Positions 24,901-33,232 of a stretch of 64,000 bases of DNA are shown piece by piece. This DNA comes from Sabulitectum sp036743055. Lineage in GTDB: Bacteria; Fermentibacterota; Fermentibacteria; Fermentibacterales; JCC-6. The DNA lies in contig DAINQE010000001.1 of the NCBI GenBank assembly GCA_036743055.1, positions 62,001 to 126,000 of the forward strand, written 5' to 3'. A program made the position numbers and the translations under genes. How positions within the stretch are numbered: the stretch's first letter is position 1; every line of letters starts with the position of its first letter. The notes beneath the pieces were generated by a model that had not been told where the DNA came from, did not search any database, and saw only the letters and a program-made list of their open reading frames with translations.

Positions 24901-25489
24901 AGCATCCCAGAGCCTGCAGGAGGCTTTCGAACTGGGAAGCGGAGGAGCCGATACCGAAGTATCGTCATCAAGCCGGATGTACCAGGCAAGCCTGGCGGTC
25001 ATTGAGGGTGAACCGGAGAGGGCCCTGGCATTCCTGGAGGAAGCTGTGGAACTGAAGAGGGAGCTCGGCGAGCCCAGGAGCCTGCTGAAAACCCTGGTTA
25101 CAGCCTCCGAAATACTTGTGGACATTCGACGGACTTCCCGTGCCCGGGAACTGCTCTCCGAGGCGGATACCCTGCTGGGGGACAACCCGCCGGAGGATAT
25201 CGAAGCCAGGTACCGGGGACTGAAGCTCCTGCTTGAAGCAGAGGACGATCCGGAAGGGGCCGCCGCAGGGCTGGAGGAACTGATCCGGGATCTCTCGAAC
25301 AAGAAGGAGCTTCAGGCATACATGTACCTGAAGCTCCATGGTATCACAGGGGAAGAGGAACACCGCCTGGCCGCGGTGGAAACCTACAGGGAGCTGTACA
25401 GGCAGGTCCCCCGGGCGGAATACTCCTTCAGGCTGAAGTCCCTGGGCGCCGTCAGCGCTGAAGGACGTAAAGGGAAAGCCCGCAGATGA
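21994..25489 (+). CDS. Double class III cyclase-ATPase-TPR signalling protein (interrupted by a scaffold gap)
   Basis: GTG start. Residues ~25-190 form a class III cyclase domain with both metal-binding aspartates (Asp32 in FVDIAGFT, Asp82 in FGGDSITAVF). Residues ~210-350 form a second, degenerate cyclase lacking the first aspartate (VVFLGFPHG) but keeping TVLGNRVNQAAKM. An AAA/STAND-type ATPase follows with Walker A GQAGIGKS (379-386) and Walker B VIEDFHWLD (E510/D511). The rest is TPR repeats. The 100-N gap at 24777 throws the frame off: the protein resumes at MDMGNSREASQSLQEAF in a different frame and ends at 25489, so the true missing piece should be a multiple of 3. Architecture as in TPR-containing cyclase/ATPase regulators; the product could be cAMP. 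Confidence 0.9.
24777..24876. other. Assembly gap (100 N) in the TPR region of the cyclase protein
   Basis: Placeholder gap. The coding frames on its two sides agree only if the true missing length is a multiple of 3, which 100 is not; loss of one or more ~34-residue TPR units would fit. Confidence 0.99.
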
Positions 25490-26393
25490 CCGCCCTGGTT
25501 GACTGGGAGTTCACCGCGATGTCCGAAGGGTCTCCGAAGCTGTCTATCACTGCCTCGATGGTGTTGTCGGTGGTGTTCACCACCGCGAACCCGTACCCGG
25601 GCACCGAGGCATAAAGGTATTTCCCCTCGCCGGTTACAGCAAGTGCCGTGGGTGTGGCCGGCACGCTGAAGGTCCTTGTGTGCTGGCCGGTGCCGCAGTC
25701 TATGGCCCATACCTCGCTGGTTCCGTCGGGTGACAGGAAAACCTCTCCCAGGGGGGTGGAGCACATTCCGTTAACCCCTTCTTCCACAGTTGTCTGGGCC
25801 GCAGTTGAGAAGTCTGAAACGGATATCTTGTAGACCTTTCCGTCGGAATCCGCCGCGAAGAGGTATTCCCCGCTGGAACCCATGGCGGCGGCAACCGGGC
25901 TGGAGAGGTCGGTGGGCCCGGCCTTGGTTATTGTCCACCCCACTGTTTCTATCTTCACCAGGGTGCCGTCGGTGCAGAGAACGAACACCGAGGTGGATGA
26001 CGGCCTGGGGATCACGAAGCTCCCAGCCTGGGGAAGGAGTATCTGGGTATACACCGTGTATATGTCGTTGGAGATCACATAGAGCACGTTCCCGGAAAGG
26101 GCCAGGCCGTACCCGCCCTCGGGGGAACCCGCCACATCGGTCACAGGGACCCCCAGGGACATCTCCGCCCTTGCGTAGCCCTGGTCGGCGTCTACGAAAT
26201 AGACATAGTTCCCCGCCCCTGCGATTATGTCTCCGTTCCCGCCCAGGAATCCGCAGGAGGTGGGCGGTGCGGCGGTGGTAACGTCCTGGAGATAGAAGGC
26301 CGGGAAATCACTGTTTATCGAAGGCCCGCTTGAATCGCAGGCGGCTGAGAGCAGAAGGATGGCCGACGCGATGGCCGGCAGAGCTGTCTTCAT
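25452..26393 (-). CDS. Beta-propeller (YVTN/PQQ-like) lipoprotein
   Basis: 313 aa. Lipoprotein signal MKTALPAIASAILLLSAAC, then a single propeller domain built of repeated units such as YVYFVDADQGYARAE, YLFAADSDGKVYKISVSDF and YLYASVPGYGFAVVNTTDNT. The last (YVTN-like) ends in the pattern seen in surface propellers. No catalytic residues are visible; a binding or scaffold role outside the cell is likely. The start is ATGA-overlapped with the DUF72 gene and has GGGGAGG upstream. The 3' end overlaps the convergent cyclase gene by 38 bp. Confidence 0.8.
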   Translation of the reverse strand: MKTALPAIASAILLLSAACDSSGPSINSDFPAFYLQDVTTAAPPTSCGFLGGNGDIIAGAGNYVYFVDADQGYARAEMSLGVPVTDVAGSPEGGYGLALSGNVLYVISNDIYTVYTQILLPQAGSFVIPRPSSTSVFVLCTDGTLVKIETVGWTITKAGPTDLSSPVAAAMGSSGEYLFAADSDGKVYKISVSDFSTAAQTTVEEGVNGMCSTPLGEVFLSPDGTSEVWAIDCGTGQHTRTFSVPATPTALAVTGEGKYLYASVPGYGFAVVNTTDNTIEAVIDSFGDPSDIAVNSQSTRAVICGLSLYVLQR

Positions 26394-27229
26394 TCGGTAC
26401 CTCCCCGGGCCCCCTGAAGGAGCCTTTCCATGTCCCTGGCGTTAAGGGCAGCCTTGCCCATGTGGCAGTTGTTGAAGAAAACATAGCACTTCGCCGCCGA
26501 CGCAGAAAGCCGCCTGAGCTTCTCCGCCCAGGGTTTCAACTCGGTTTCACCGTAATGGTAGTCGTATCGCTCCTGAGTGTTCCCCCACCACTTGCCGGCG
26601 TTCCTGCCGTGGAGCCTGAGATACACCGTTCCTCGGGCCTGAAGAAGCCCTGTATCCGGAAGGCCGTCAAGGGCCGGCAGATCCACCGAGACCGGGGCAA
26701 AACCCATTTCCCCGACCCTTTCCAGAGGCTCTGCCCCGTACCATGCGCTCCGGCGGAACTCCACCGCCTTCTCCAGTTCGCCCAGACTTTCCGAGATATT
26801 CTCCAGCCACTGGAAGGACCTCTCCTCGAGGGGAAAGGACCAGGGGAACTGGGCGAGCACCTGCCCCATCATTCCCCTTTCCCTGAAGGGCTCCAGCATT
26901 TCCAGGAACATCCTCCATTCCCCCGGGCCGGCGTTCCTGCCATGGGTCATCGAGGAGTGGAGCTTCACCGAGAATGAGAATCCCGGCGGGACGGAGTCTG
27001 TCATTGCTTCCGCGGTCTTCGGAGAAAGGATGCCGTAGTAGGTGGAGTTTATCTCAACGGAGTTGAAGGTGAGGGCGTAGTAACGCAGCCAGTCCTTCCC
27101 CCTTATCCTTTCGGGGTAGAAAACCCCCTTCCAGTGGGGAAAGCTGTAGCCCGAGGTTCCCAGGAAAAGCCTTGCTCCCCCGGGCATGTTCCTTTCCGTT
27201 GCCCTGGTGGAGAAAAGATCCATGTTCAC
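26390..27229 (-). CDS. DUF72 family protein
   Basis: 279 aa TIM-barrel-like DUF72 (YecE) protein: FLGTSGYSFPHWKGVFYP at the N-terminus, FNSVEINSTYYG, then FSVKLHSSMTH and CYVFFNNCHMGKAALNA near the C-terminus, all family landmarks. Biochemical function is not established. GTG start overlapping the dinB stop (GTGA). Its position between dinB and a lipoprotein, behind a LexA-like palindrome, suggests damage-linked expression. Confidence 0.92.
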   Translation of the reverse strand: MNMDLFSTRATERNMPGGARLFLGTSGYSFPHWKGVFYPERIRGKDWLRYYALTFNSVEINSTYYGILSPKTAEAMTDSVPPGFSFSVKLHSSMTHGRNAGPGEWRMFLEMLEPFRERGMMGQVLAQFPWSFPLEERSFQWLENISESLGELEKAVEFRRSAWYGAEPLERVGEMGFAPVSVDLPALDGLPDTGLLQARGTVYLRLHGRNAGKWWGNTQERYDYHYGETELKPWAEKLRRLSASAAKCYVFFNNCHMGKAALNARDMERLLQGARGGTE

Positions 27230-28386
27230 CCTTTTCCCTGGATGTACTCCAGGGCCCTTCCGCTGACCATTGCCCTTTCGCCGTGGCGCTCCCTTACCCT
27301 GTCGGCCACGCTGTTCAGGGCCACCGTGCCCTCGGGAAAGAAGCTGAGCTGTGCCGTTTCCGACGGGACCAGATGGCTTATGGAAACGCCTATCAGCCTG
27401 ATGGGCTCTTTTATATGCGCCGCCGCCATCTCCCCCGCCGCCCTGAGTATGGTCTGGTCCTGGTCGGTGGGCCAGGGGAGTATTTTCCTCCTGGTTATTC
27501 TCTTCAGGTTCCTGAGGCGGTACTTAAGGGTTACAACGCCCCCCTTCCACCCCCCCTCCCTTGCCCTGCAGCCGGTTCTCTGGCAGACCATGGCAAGGGC
27601 GGGCATGTACTCCCCGGGATACTCCACGTCCCTGGTGAATGTGTGCTCGTGGCCCATGGACTTCGGGGGTTCCCTGTAGCCGAAGAAGGGGACCGGCCTG
27701 TCGTCAACCCCCCTGGCGTACCTGTAAAGCTCTTCCCCGTAAACGCCCATGATTGACCTCAGCGCGGACCGGGAAAGCGCTCTCAGCTTACCTATGGTGT
27801 CTATTCCGTAATTGCCCAGCTTCGAAGCGGTTCCCGGGCCCACCCCCCAGATGGCCGAGGCGGGAAGCTCGGTCATCATTTCCGGAGTGAGGGTTCCCAC
27901 CCCCCTGGGCTTGTAGAGATTCGATGCCATTTTCGCCAGAAGCCTGTTGGGGCCGCATCCCACGGTGCACCAGAGCGACGTGGCCTCCAGGACCGCCTTC
28001 TGTATCCTCTGCCCGGTATCCTCCATCGACCCGGGGATGCCGGAGACATCCAGGAAGGCCTCGTCGATGCTCACCGCGTGCATCCTGGGGGTGAAGCTGA
28101 GCAGCACCTCCAGCACCCTGTGGCTGTAGGTACGGTACCTGGCGAAACTGCCGGAAAGGACCACAGCGTGGGGTATGAGGCTGAGGGCCCGGGTCATGGA
28201 CATCCCCGCATGAACCCCGTACTTCCTGGCCTCGTAGGTGCATGAGGTGACCACCGACCTGAAACCGGGGTCACCCCCGACTATCACCGGCCTTCCCCTG
28301 AGCTCTTCCCTTCCCAGGAGTTCCACCGAAGCAAAGAAGGCGTCCATGTCCACATGAAGCACCTTCCTCCCGCCGTCATGCCCCAT
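27226..28386 (-). CDS. dinB: DNA polymerase IV (Y-family, DinB)
   Basis: 386 aa, normal length. Catalytic motifs: VLHVDMDAFFASVE (first metal-binding Asp pair) and AVSIDEAFLDVSG (Asp-Glu of the palm); the HhH thumb region is in NYGIDTIGKLRALS and the little finger in the last ~110 residues. No beta-clamp motif is obvious at the C-terminus. It performs error-prone translesion synthesis. It overlaps the upstream small gene by 11 bp and the downstream DUF72 gene by 4 bp. Confidence 0.97.
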   Translation of the reverse strand: MGHDGGRKVLHVDMDAFFASVELLGREELRGRPVIVGGDPGFRSVVTSCTYEARKYGVHAGMSMTRALSLIPHAVVLSGSFARYRTYSHRVLEVLLSFTPRMHAVSIDEAFLDVSGIPGSMEDTGQRIQKAVLEATSLWCTVGCGPNRLLAKMASNLYKPRGVGTLTPEMMTELPASAIWGVGPGTASKLGNYGIDTIGKLRALSRSALRSIMGVYGEELYRYARGVDDRPVPFFGYREPPKSMGHEHTFTRDVEYPGEYMPALAMVCQRTGCRAREGGWKGGVVTLKYRLRNLKRITRRKILPWPTDQDQTILRAAGEMAAAHIKEPIRLIGVSISHLVPSETAQLSFFPEGTVALNSVADRVRERHGERAMVSGRALEYIQGKG

Positions 28387-28627
28387 GGGAATACTCGCAG
28401 TCTATCACCCAGCCCATGGACTCGGTGTTGAAGTGTATCTCGTAGACATCGTCGTCGGAGGTTCGCACAACGTAATGAAAGTACTTCACCGTTCCCCTGC
28501 GGCTCTCCCAGGACGATGACACCCGCACCACATGATAGACCCTGTTCTGCCACCGGAACCTGCAGGGAACAACGCTGCCCCCGGAAAAGTGGCATATCAT
28601 CTCTATCTTCTCGCCAAGCTCCTGCAA
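28376..28627 (-). CDS. Small protein co-transcribed with dinB (DUF6504-like)
   Basis: 83 aa from the TTG at 28627. The ATG at 28711 would give 111 aa but lies upstream of the operon promoter (28650-28678) and on the -10 of the divergent promoter, so it cannot be translated from that transcript; the purine-rich GGGAGGTGAGGAGA just upstream of the TTG supports the short form (GTG at 28639 is an alternative). The body (PCRFRWQNRVYHVVRVSSSW, YFHYVVRTSDDDVYEIHF) resembles small SH3-like proteins of the DUF6504 type, which often accompany Y-family polymerase genes. Function unknown. Confidence 0.6.
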   Translation of the reverse strand: MQELGEKIEMICHFSGGSVVPCRFRWQNRVYHVVRVSSSWESRRGTVKYFHYVVRTSDDDVYEIHFNTESMGWVIDCEYSHGA

Positions 28628-28649
28628 AGCTCTCCTCACCTCCCGGGGG

Positions 28650-28678
28650 AAAATAGTAAACAAATGTTTATGCGTCAA
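28650..28678 (-). promoter_or_regulatory. Promoter of the dinB operon with LexA-like palindrome in the spacer
   Basis: TTGACG (28673-28678), 17-bp spacer, TATTTT (28650-28655). The spacer holds the palindrome TAAACAttTGTTTA (28657-28670), of the form AAAC-N4-GTTT, close to Gram-positive-type LexA boxes (GAAC-N4-GTTC). A repressor here would block polymerase. SOS control is an inference. Confidence 0.65.
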
Positions 28679-28685
28679 AGGCCGG

Positions 28686-28714
28686 TTGTCCCCGTAGGGG
28701 GTTGGAGCCATAAT
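28686..28714 (+). promoter_or_regulatory. Promoter of the second cyclase/TPR gene
   Basis: TTGTCC (28686-28691), 17-bp spacer, CATAAT (28709-28714). AAGGAG at 28725-28730 and the TTG start at 28738 follow at normal distances. It is back-to-back with the dinB operon promoter. Confidence 0.6.
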
Positions 28715-28737
28715 AAGCCGCGGGAAGGAGAATCAGG

Positions 28738-31167
28738 TTGAACACCAATACCTGCTCCAGGAAGATACTGGCGGTGATGTTCACCGATGTGGCCGGCTTC
28801 ACCTCCCATATGGAGAGGAACGAGACGGCGGCCATGGAGATGATATCTCTTATAAGGGAGGAGCTCCTTCGCCTTCTCTCCAGCAACGACGGCACCCTCA
28901 TCAAGGAGATGGGCGACGGCACCCTCACTGTCTTCAGCGATCCCGGCTCCGCCCTGGAAACCGCCATGGAGCTTCAGAACACCCTCCGGGGCAGGGGCTT
29001 CAGCATACGGATAGGCATACACATGGGGGGCGTCCATCTCAGGCCAGGCGACGTGATGGGCGATACCGTGAACGTGGCCTCCAGACTGGAGAAGATGGCC
29101 CCTCCAGGTGGAATATGCATATCCAGGGAGTTCCTCCAGGCTGTGAGCGAACCCTCCAGGCCGGAGGTACATTCCATGGGCCTCCGGAAGCTCAGGGGTC
29201 TTGGCAGGCTCATGGAGATATGCACGGTGAAGCGCTCCGGGGAGCATTCTCTTCCCTTTCTGAGGGATGGCGAAGCGCCTGTGCGGAAACTGATAAACCT
29301 CCACGGTGAAATACCCTCCATAACGGTCATCCCCCTGAAGAACCTGGGAACAGGCGAGGACGACTACTACTCCAACGGCCTCTCCAGGGGAATAGCCGAG
29401 CACCTGGCCTCCGCCGGGGGCGTGGCGGTGGCCCCCCTGGAGGATGTGATGGAGCTCCGCAGGGCGGTGTGTTCCGAATCGTCGGTGGCTTCCAGGCTGA
29501 ACACCAGGTTCTTCCTTACCGGAACCCTTCTCAGGGAGGACAGGAGGTTCAGCCTCACGGTGAAACTCAATGACCTGCAGACCGGGAATGAAATATGGAC
29601 GGATGACTGGACCGATGACTGGTTCGAGCTTCAGACCATAGGGCGTAAGGTTGCCGACAGCATACTGAAGGTGCTGGGAACCGGCGGCATAGGTCACATG
29701 AGCCCCGGCGAGGGAACCGAGGAGTACGAGCTATACCTGCGGGCGTCGGAGGCCTACTGGAGACGAAGCTCGTTCGAGGACGTCCTCAGTGCGAGAGAAC
29801 TCCTGGAGAAAGCCCTTCAGCTGGACCCGCGCATGATGGACGCCAGAATACTCCTGGGAACCACCTTCACCGAGAACGGAGACTTCGCCAGGGGTGAAGA
29901 GGAGTTCCTCAGGGCCTATGAAACAGCTCAGGAAATGGGAGACGGCCCGGCGCATCTCCGCTCTCTCATCTGGATAGGCATAAACCAGTGGAGACAGTCG
30001 GATTTCCTGGCGGCCAAACACACTTTCAAACGAACGATGACCATGGCCAGAGCCATGGGAGAGCTCCAGGCGGAGGCCAGGTCCATCTGCAACATGGGAC
30101 TCATGGAATGCAACCTGGGAGAGTACGATTCCGCCCTGGAACTCCTCCGGAAGACAATGGGAGTACCAGGCATATCCTCCATGGGAACACTGAAGGCCAA
30201 TGTGCTCTGCAACATAGGCCTCACCTACTGGAACATGGGCGATAATCAGGTTGCATACGAATACTACCTGAAGGCCCTGGAGCTTTTCCAGGAACTCGAG
30301 AGCGCCGACGGAACGGCTACCCTGATGATGAACCTGGGAATAGTGACCAGAAGCATGGGCATGTTCAGGGAATCCCTTGACTACACCCGGAAGGCCCTTG
30401 AACTCCACAGAAGGATCGGGGATCTCCAGGGCCTCTGCCGCAGCACCATCGGAATGGGCAACACAAGATGGTTCACAGGGGACAGCACCGGAGCCCTGAA
30501 GGACTATCGTTCAGCACTGGAACTGGCGGTGGAGATAGGCGACAGGATGACCGAAGGCATCGCCCTTACCAACATGGCGGACATACACCTGGACTCCGGG
30601 AAACTGGACGAGGCGGAGAAGCTCTACCGAGGGGCCCTGGGTATCTCTTCCGAGATCGGTGACAGGGAAGGGGAAGGAGAGAACCTGGGCTACATCGGAG
30701 CAGTCCTTCGAAGGCGCGGAGAAATGCCTGAAGCAGCTGAATACCTCAAAAGGTCCATCTCTGTCTTCATGGAGATGGACGCCCCGGTGAAGGCAATGAC
30801 CGCCAGGCTCGATCTGGCCGGGGTCCTTCTTGAGGGTCCTGAAGGGAACACAGACGCCGCCATGGAACAGATCAGGACCGTAGAGGAGACACTGCACCCG
30901 GGAGTGAATGACTTCATTCTCATCAACCATTCCCTTTCCCGGCTCTACGGAAAACTGTCGCTTCGTCTGCCCGGTGATTACCGGAACAAGCTGCTGGCCA
31001 AAAGCGCAGGCTATCTCAAGGCCGCCCGGGATTCCCTCATGAGAACAGCCGGTTCAATAGACGATACAGATCTCAGGGAATCCTTCCTCTCGAAGAAGGT
31101 CCACTCGGCCATCATGAGAACGGACGGGTCCTATTCCGACAGAACCAGCGAATCACCTTCCAGATAG
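28738..31167 (+). CDS. Class III adenylate/guanylate cyclase with TolB-like and TPR domains
   Basis: 809 aa, TTG start with AAGGAG 7 nt upstream. Residues ~9-170 are a class III cyclase with Asp17 (FTDVAGFT) and Asp60 (EMGDGTLTVF), both metal ligands present. Residues ~190-310 match the TolB-N/FlgO-like domain found in such proteins (ITVIPLKNLGTGEDDYYSNGL, FFLTGTLLREDRR, WTDDW). From ~330 on there are about ten TPR units (e.g. YEYYLKALELFQEL, LDEAEKLYRGALGIS). No membrane segment. It probably makes cyclic nucleotide in response to a protein bound by the TPRs. It converges on the membrane-protein gene with a 37-bp overlap. Confidence 0.92.
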   Translation: MNTNTCSRKILAVMFTDVAGFTSHMERNETAAMEMISLIREELLRLLSSNDGTLIKEMGDGTLTVFSDPGSALETAMELQNTLRGRGFSIRIGIHMGGVHLRPGDVMGDTVNVASRLEKMAPPGGICISREFLQAVSEPSRPEVHSMGLRKLRGLGRLMEICTVKRSGEHSLPFLRDGEAPVRKLINLHGEIPSITVIPLKNLGTGEDDYYSNGLSRGIAEHLASAGGVAVAPLEDVMELRRAVCSESSVASRLNTRFFLTGTLLREDRRFSLTVKLNDLQTGNEIWTDDWTDDWFELQTIGRKVADSILKVLGTGGIGHMSPGEGTEEYELYLRASEAYWRRSSFEDVLSARELLEKALQLDPRMMDARILLGTTFTENGDFARGEEEFLRAYETAQEMGDGPAHLRSLIWIGINQWRQSDFLAAKHTFKRTMTMARAMGELQAEARSICNMGLMECNLGEYDSALELLRKTMGVPGISSMGTLKANVLCNIGLTYWNMGDNQVAYEYYLKALELFQELESADGTATLMMNLGIVTRSMGMFRESLDYTRKALELHRRIGDLQGLCRSTIGMGNTRWFTGDSTGALKDYRSALELAVEIGDRMTEGIALTNMADIHLDSGKLDEAEKLYRGALGISSEIGDREGEGENLGYIGAVLRRRGEMPEAAEYLKRSISVFMEMDAPVKAMTARLDLAGVLLEGPEGNTDAAMEQIRTVEETLHPGVNDFILINHSLSRLYGKLSLRLPGDYRNKLLAKSAGYLKAARDSLMRTAGSIDDTDLRESFLSKKVHSAIMRTDGSYSDRTSESPSR

Positions 31168-32507
31168 ATCACCGGACCGGAATACTCCCTGTCAGGCAAG
31201 AACAAGAAGGTGTACCCGCCAGGGGCCAGGAAATCCATGAAAAGGGGTATGTGCTTTATCTCCAGGTCCTCGCGTGAGGCATCCGATACGAACACTCCGA
31301 TGATCCCGCCCTGGTGGGCCTCCATTTCCCGGGAGATCCTTCCCAGGCCGGAGTAGATGTTCTCAACTGCCTGACTCTGTCTGGCCAGGGAAAAGGACAG
31401 ATGCCTGGAACCGAAACCCAGCAGTACGACCAGCAACAGCGTCAAACCGGCATTCACCAGCCTGGGAAGCATAAGCCGCGAAACGAAATACGCGGCGAAC
31501 ACCACCGTGAAGCAGGATGTTATATAGCTGTAATGCAGCTCAGGATTCCCGAGAAGGGACTGGAATCCGTACATGCCTGTTACGAGCATCGCCACCGCAA
31601 TGCGCCTTACACCCTCCTTCCGATACCTGAACCCGTAGAAGGCCAGTGCTGCGGGTATCACCCCGTAAAGCAGCAGTCTCAGGGCTCTCCATGGGATGAA
31701 GAAGCCCCCGGAGACCTGGACGAAGAGACCAAGCATCCGGTTATGCAGCTGCCGCACAGGGGCATACACCGGGTAACCGCCGATGTTGCCGTGAAAAAGG
31801 AAGAGCCTGACCACCACGAATATGGCGGCAACCCCCAGCAGGGAGCCGATGAGGAACCTCGTATTACTGTGGTTCCTCTTTCCCGGTTCCCAGAAGAAGT
31901 ACAGCACCGGGAGGGTCACCAGGTTTGCTATTCCCACCTCCTTGGAGAACGAGGCAAGAAGGGCGAACAATGCGGGAAGGAGCCTGGCCCTCGACGGCCC
32001 GCTCTCCCCTGCGAGTTTCAGGACCGAGGCAACGGCCAGCAGAGAGAATAGTGCCGCCAGTATGTCCGGTCTGGCGCATATCCACATCACAGCACCGTAA
32101 GCTCCGGGATGAAACGCGAAAACCAGCGCCGGGAACAGCGCTCCGACCCCCCTCCCCCTTCCAATGGCCCGAAAGACCGCCGCCAGAGCAGCACAGGTAA
32201 GCAGATGGTAGAACAGGTTGAATGCCTTGTATCCCGCCGGTTCTCCATGGAAGAGCTGGTACTCGGCCAGGTAGGCAAGGCTGGCGGCTGGTCTGAAAAA
32301 ACCTATCAGCCTTCCATCCCTGACCCACCTGTACCCGTCATAAAGATATGAATCCAGAGGGGTGCCGGCCTTGAGGGGATTAAGGAAGGTAATGAACTCC
32401 TGGGGGTCGAAAAAGGACACGAGCTGGTTCCAGTAAACGTATATCAGGAAGGGCAGCAGCGCCAGCGTTCCCAGTACCGCAAGATTCCTCTCCTGGTTTT
32501 CCCTCAT
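31131..32507 (-). CDS. Polytopic membrane protein, probable GT-C type glycosyltransferase
   Basis: 458 aa with ~10 hydrophobic segments and a soluble C-terminal tail (~385-458). The first loop after TM1 contains acidic residues (FFDPQEFITFLNP) and RWVRDGRLIGFFRPAASL, as in GT-C lipid-linked-sugar transferases, where an acidic loop residue is catalytic. ATGA overlap with the upstream GT2 gene supports a joint role in glycan or glycolipid synthesis. The family is inferred from topology. Confidence 0.7.
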   Translation of the reverse strand: MRENQERNLAVLGTLALLPFLIYVYWNQLVSFFDPQEFITFLNPLKAGTPLDSYLYDGYRWVRDGRLIGFFRPAASLAYLAEYQLFHGEPAGYKAFNLFYHLLTCAALAAVFRAIGRGRGVGALFPALVFAFHPGAYGAVMWICARPDILAALFSLLAVASVLKLAGESGPSRARLLPALFALLASFSKEVGIANLVTLPVLYFFWEPGKRNHSNTRFLIGSLLGVAAIFVVVRLFLFHGNIGGYPVYAPVRQLHNRMLGLFVQVSGGFFIPWRALRLLLYGVIPAALAFYGFRYRKEGVRRIAVAMLVTGMYGFQSLLGNPELHYSYITSCFTVVFAAYFVSRLMLPRLVNAGLTLLLVVLLGFGSRHLSFSLARQSQAVENIYSGLGRISREMEAHQGGIIGVFVSDASREDLEIKHIPLFMDFLAPGGYTFLFLPDREYSGPVIYLEGDSLVLSE

Positions 32508-33232
32508 CTCCCCCCTCCCAGTTTCCTTCTCAGAAGGACGAGGTCCCTGAGGGCCCTGGGAATCCTGCGTCCCAGTGAAAGGGGGGTAGCCCTTATTTCC
32601 TCAAGCTTTATGGGAAGCTCCTTTATCACCAGCCCACTGCGCTGGGCAAGTATCATCAGCTCCGAAGGGTAAAGGTCCGGTTCGTTGCCGCAGAGGGGGA
32701 ATATCCCCTCCACCGATTCCCTCCTTATTATCTTGGGTCCGTGGGTATCGGTACCTCTGAAACCCAGCAGAAGCCTGAGAAGCGCCGTGAGAACCCTTGT
32801 GGCCGCCCTCCTTATGAAAGGGCGCCTGTCGTTCCTGCCCGCCAGCACCTTGGAACCCTGGACAATGTCCACATTCCCCGGGGCCATCAGCCCCAGTCCG
32901 GCCTCCCAGAAATCCCTGTCAAGCACGTCCAGATCATCAACCATGAGTATCTCCCGGTTCGACGACTCCAGACCCGTCCGAACCGCGTTCCCGTAGCTGG
33001 GTTCTTCCAGGCTGATGACCTTCAGGGACGGGTGTTCCTTCTCAATCCCACGAAGAATGTCCGGCGTCCGGTCGGTGGATCCGTTCTCAACAACGGTTAC
33101 GCAGAGGTTCTCCGGGGCGGACTCCAGTACCGGAATGAGCTGGTCCTCCAGTATCGCCTCCTCGTTGTAGACCGGGATGACAAGATCGATGGTTTCGAAA
33201 GCCCTCCACGGGCCGTCAGGCTTCCTCTGCAC
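32504..33232 (-). CDS. Glycosyltransferase family 2
   Basis: 242 aa. GT-A fold: DLVIPVYNEEAILEDQLIPV at the N-terminus, TVVENGSTDRTPDIL for the nucleotide-sugar site, and LMVDDLDVLDRDFW as the acidic metal motif. It is close to dolichol-phosphate-sugar synthases, which would feed a GT-C enzyme such as the next gene. The start chosen is the GTG at 33232 behind AAAGGGGGAG; the longest frame reaches a TTG at 33265 without such a site. It overlaps the end of tatC by 17 bp. Confidence 0.9.
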   Translation of the reverse strand: MQRKPDGPWRAFETIDLVIPVYNEEAILEDQLIPVLESAPENLCVTVVENGSTDRTPDILRGIEKEHPSLKVISLEEPSYGNAVRTGLESSNREILMVDDLDVLDRDFWEAGLGLMAPGNVDIVQGSKVLAGRNDRRPFIRRAATRVLTALLRLLLGFRGTDTHGPKIIRRESVEGIFPLCGNEPDLYPSELMILAQRSGLVIKELPIKLEEIRATPLSLGRRIPRALRDLVLLRRKLGGGR

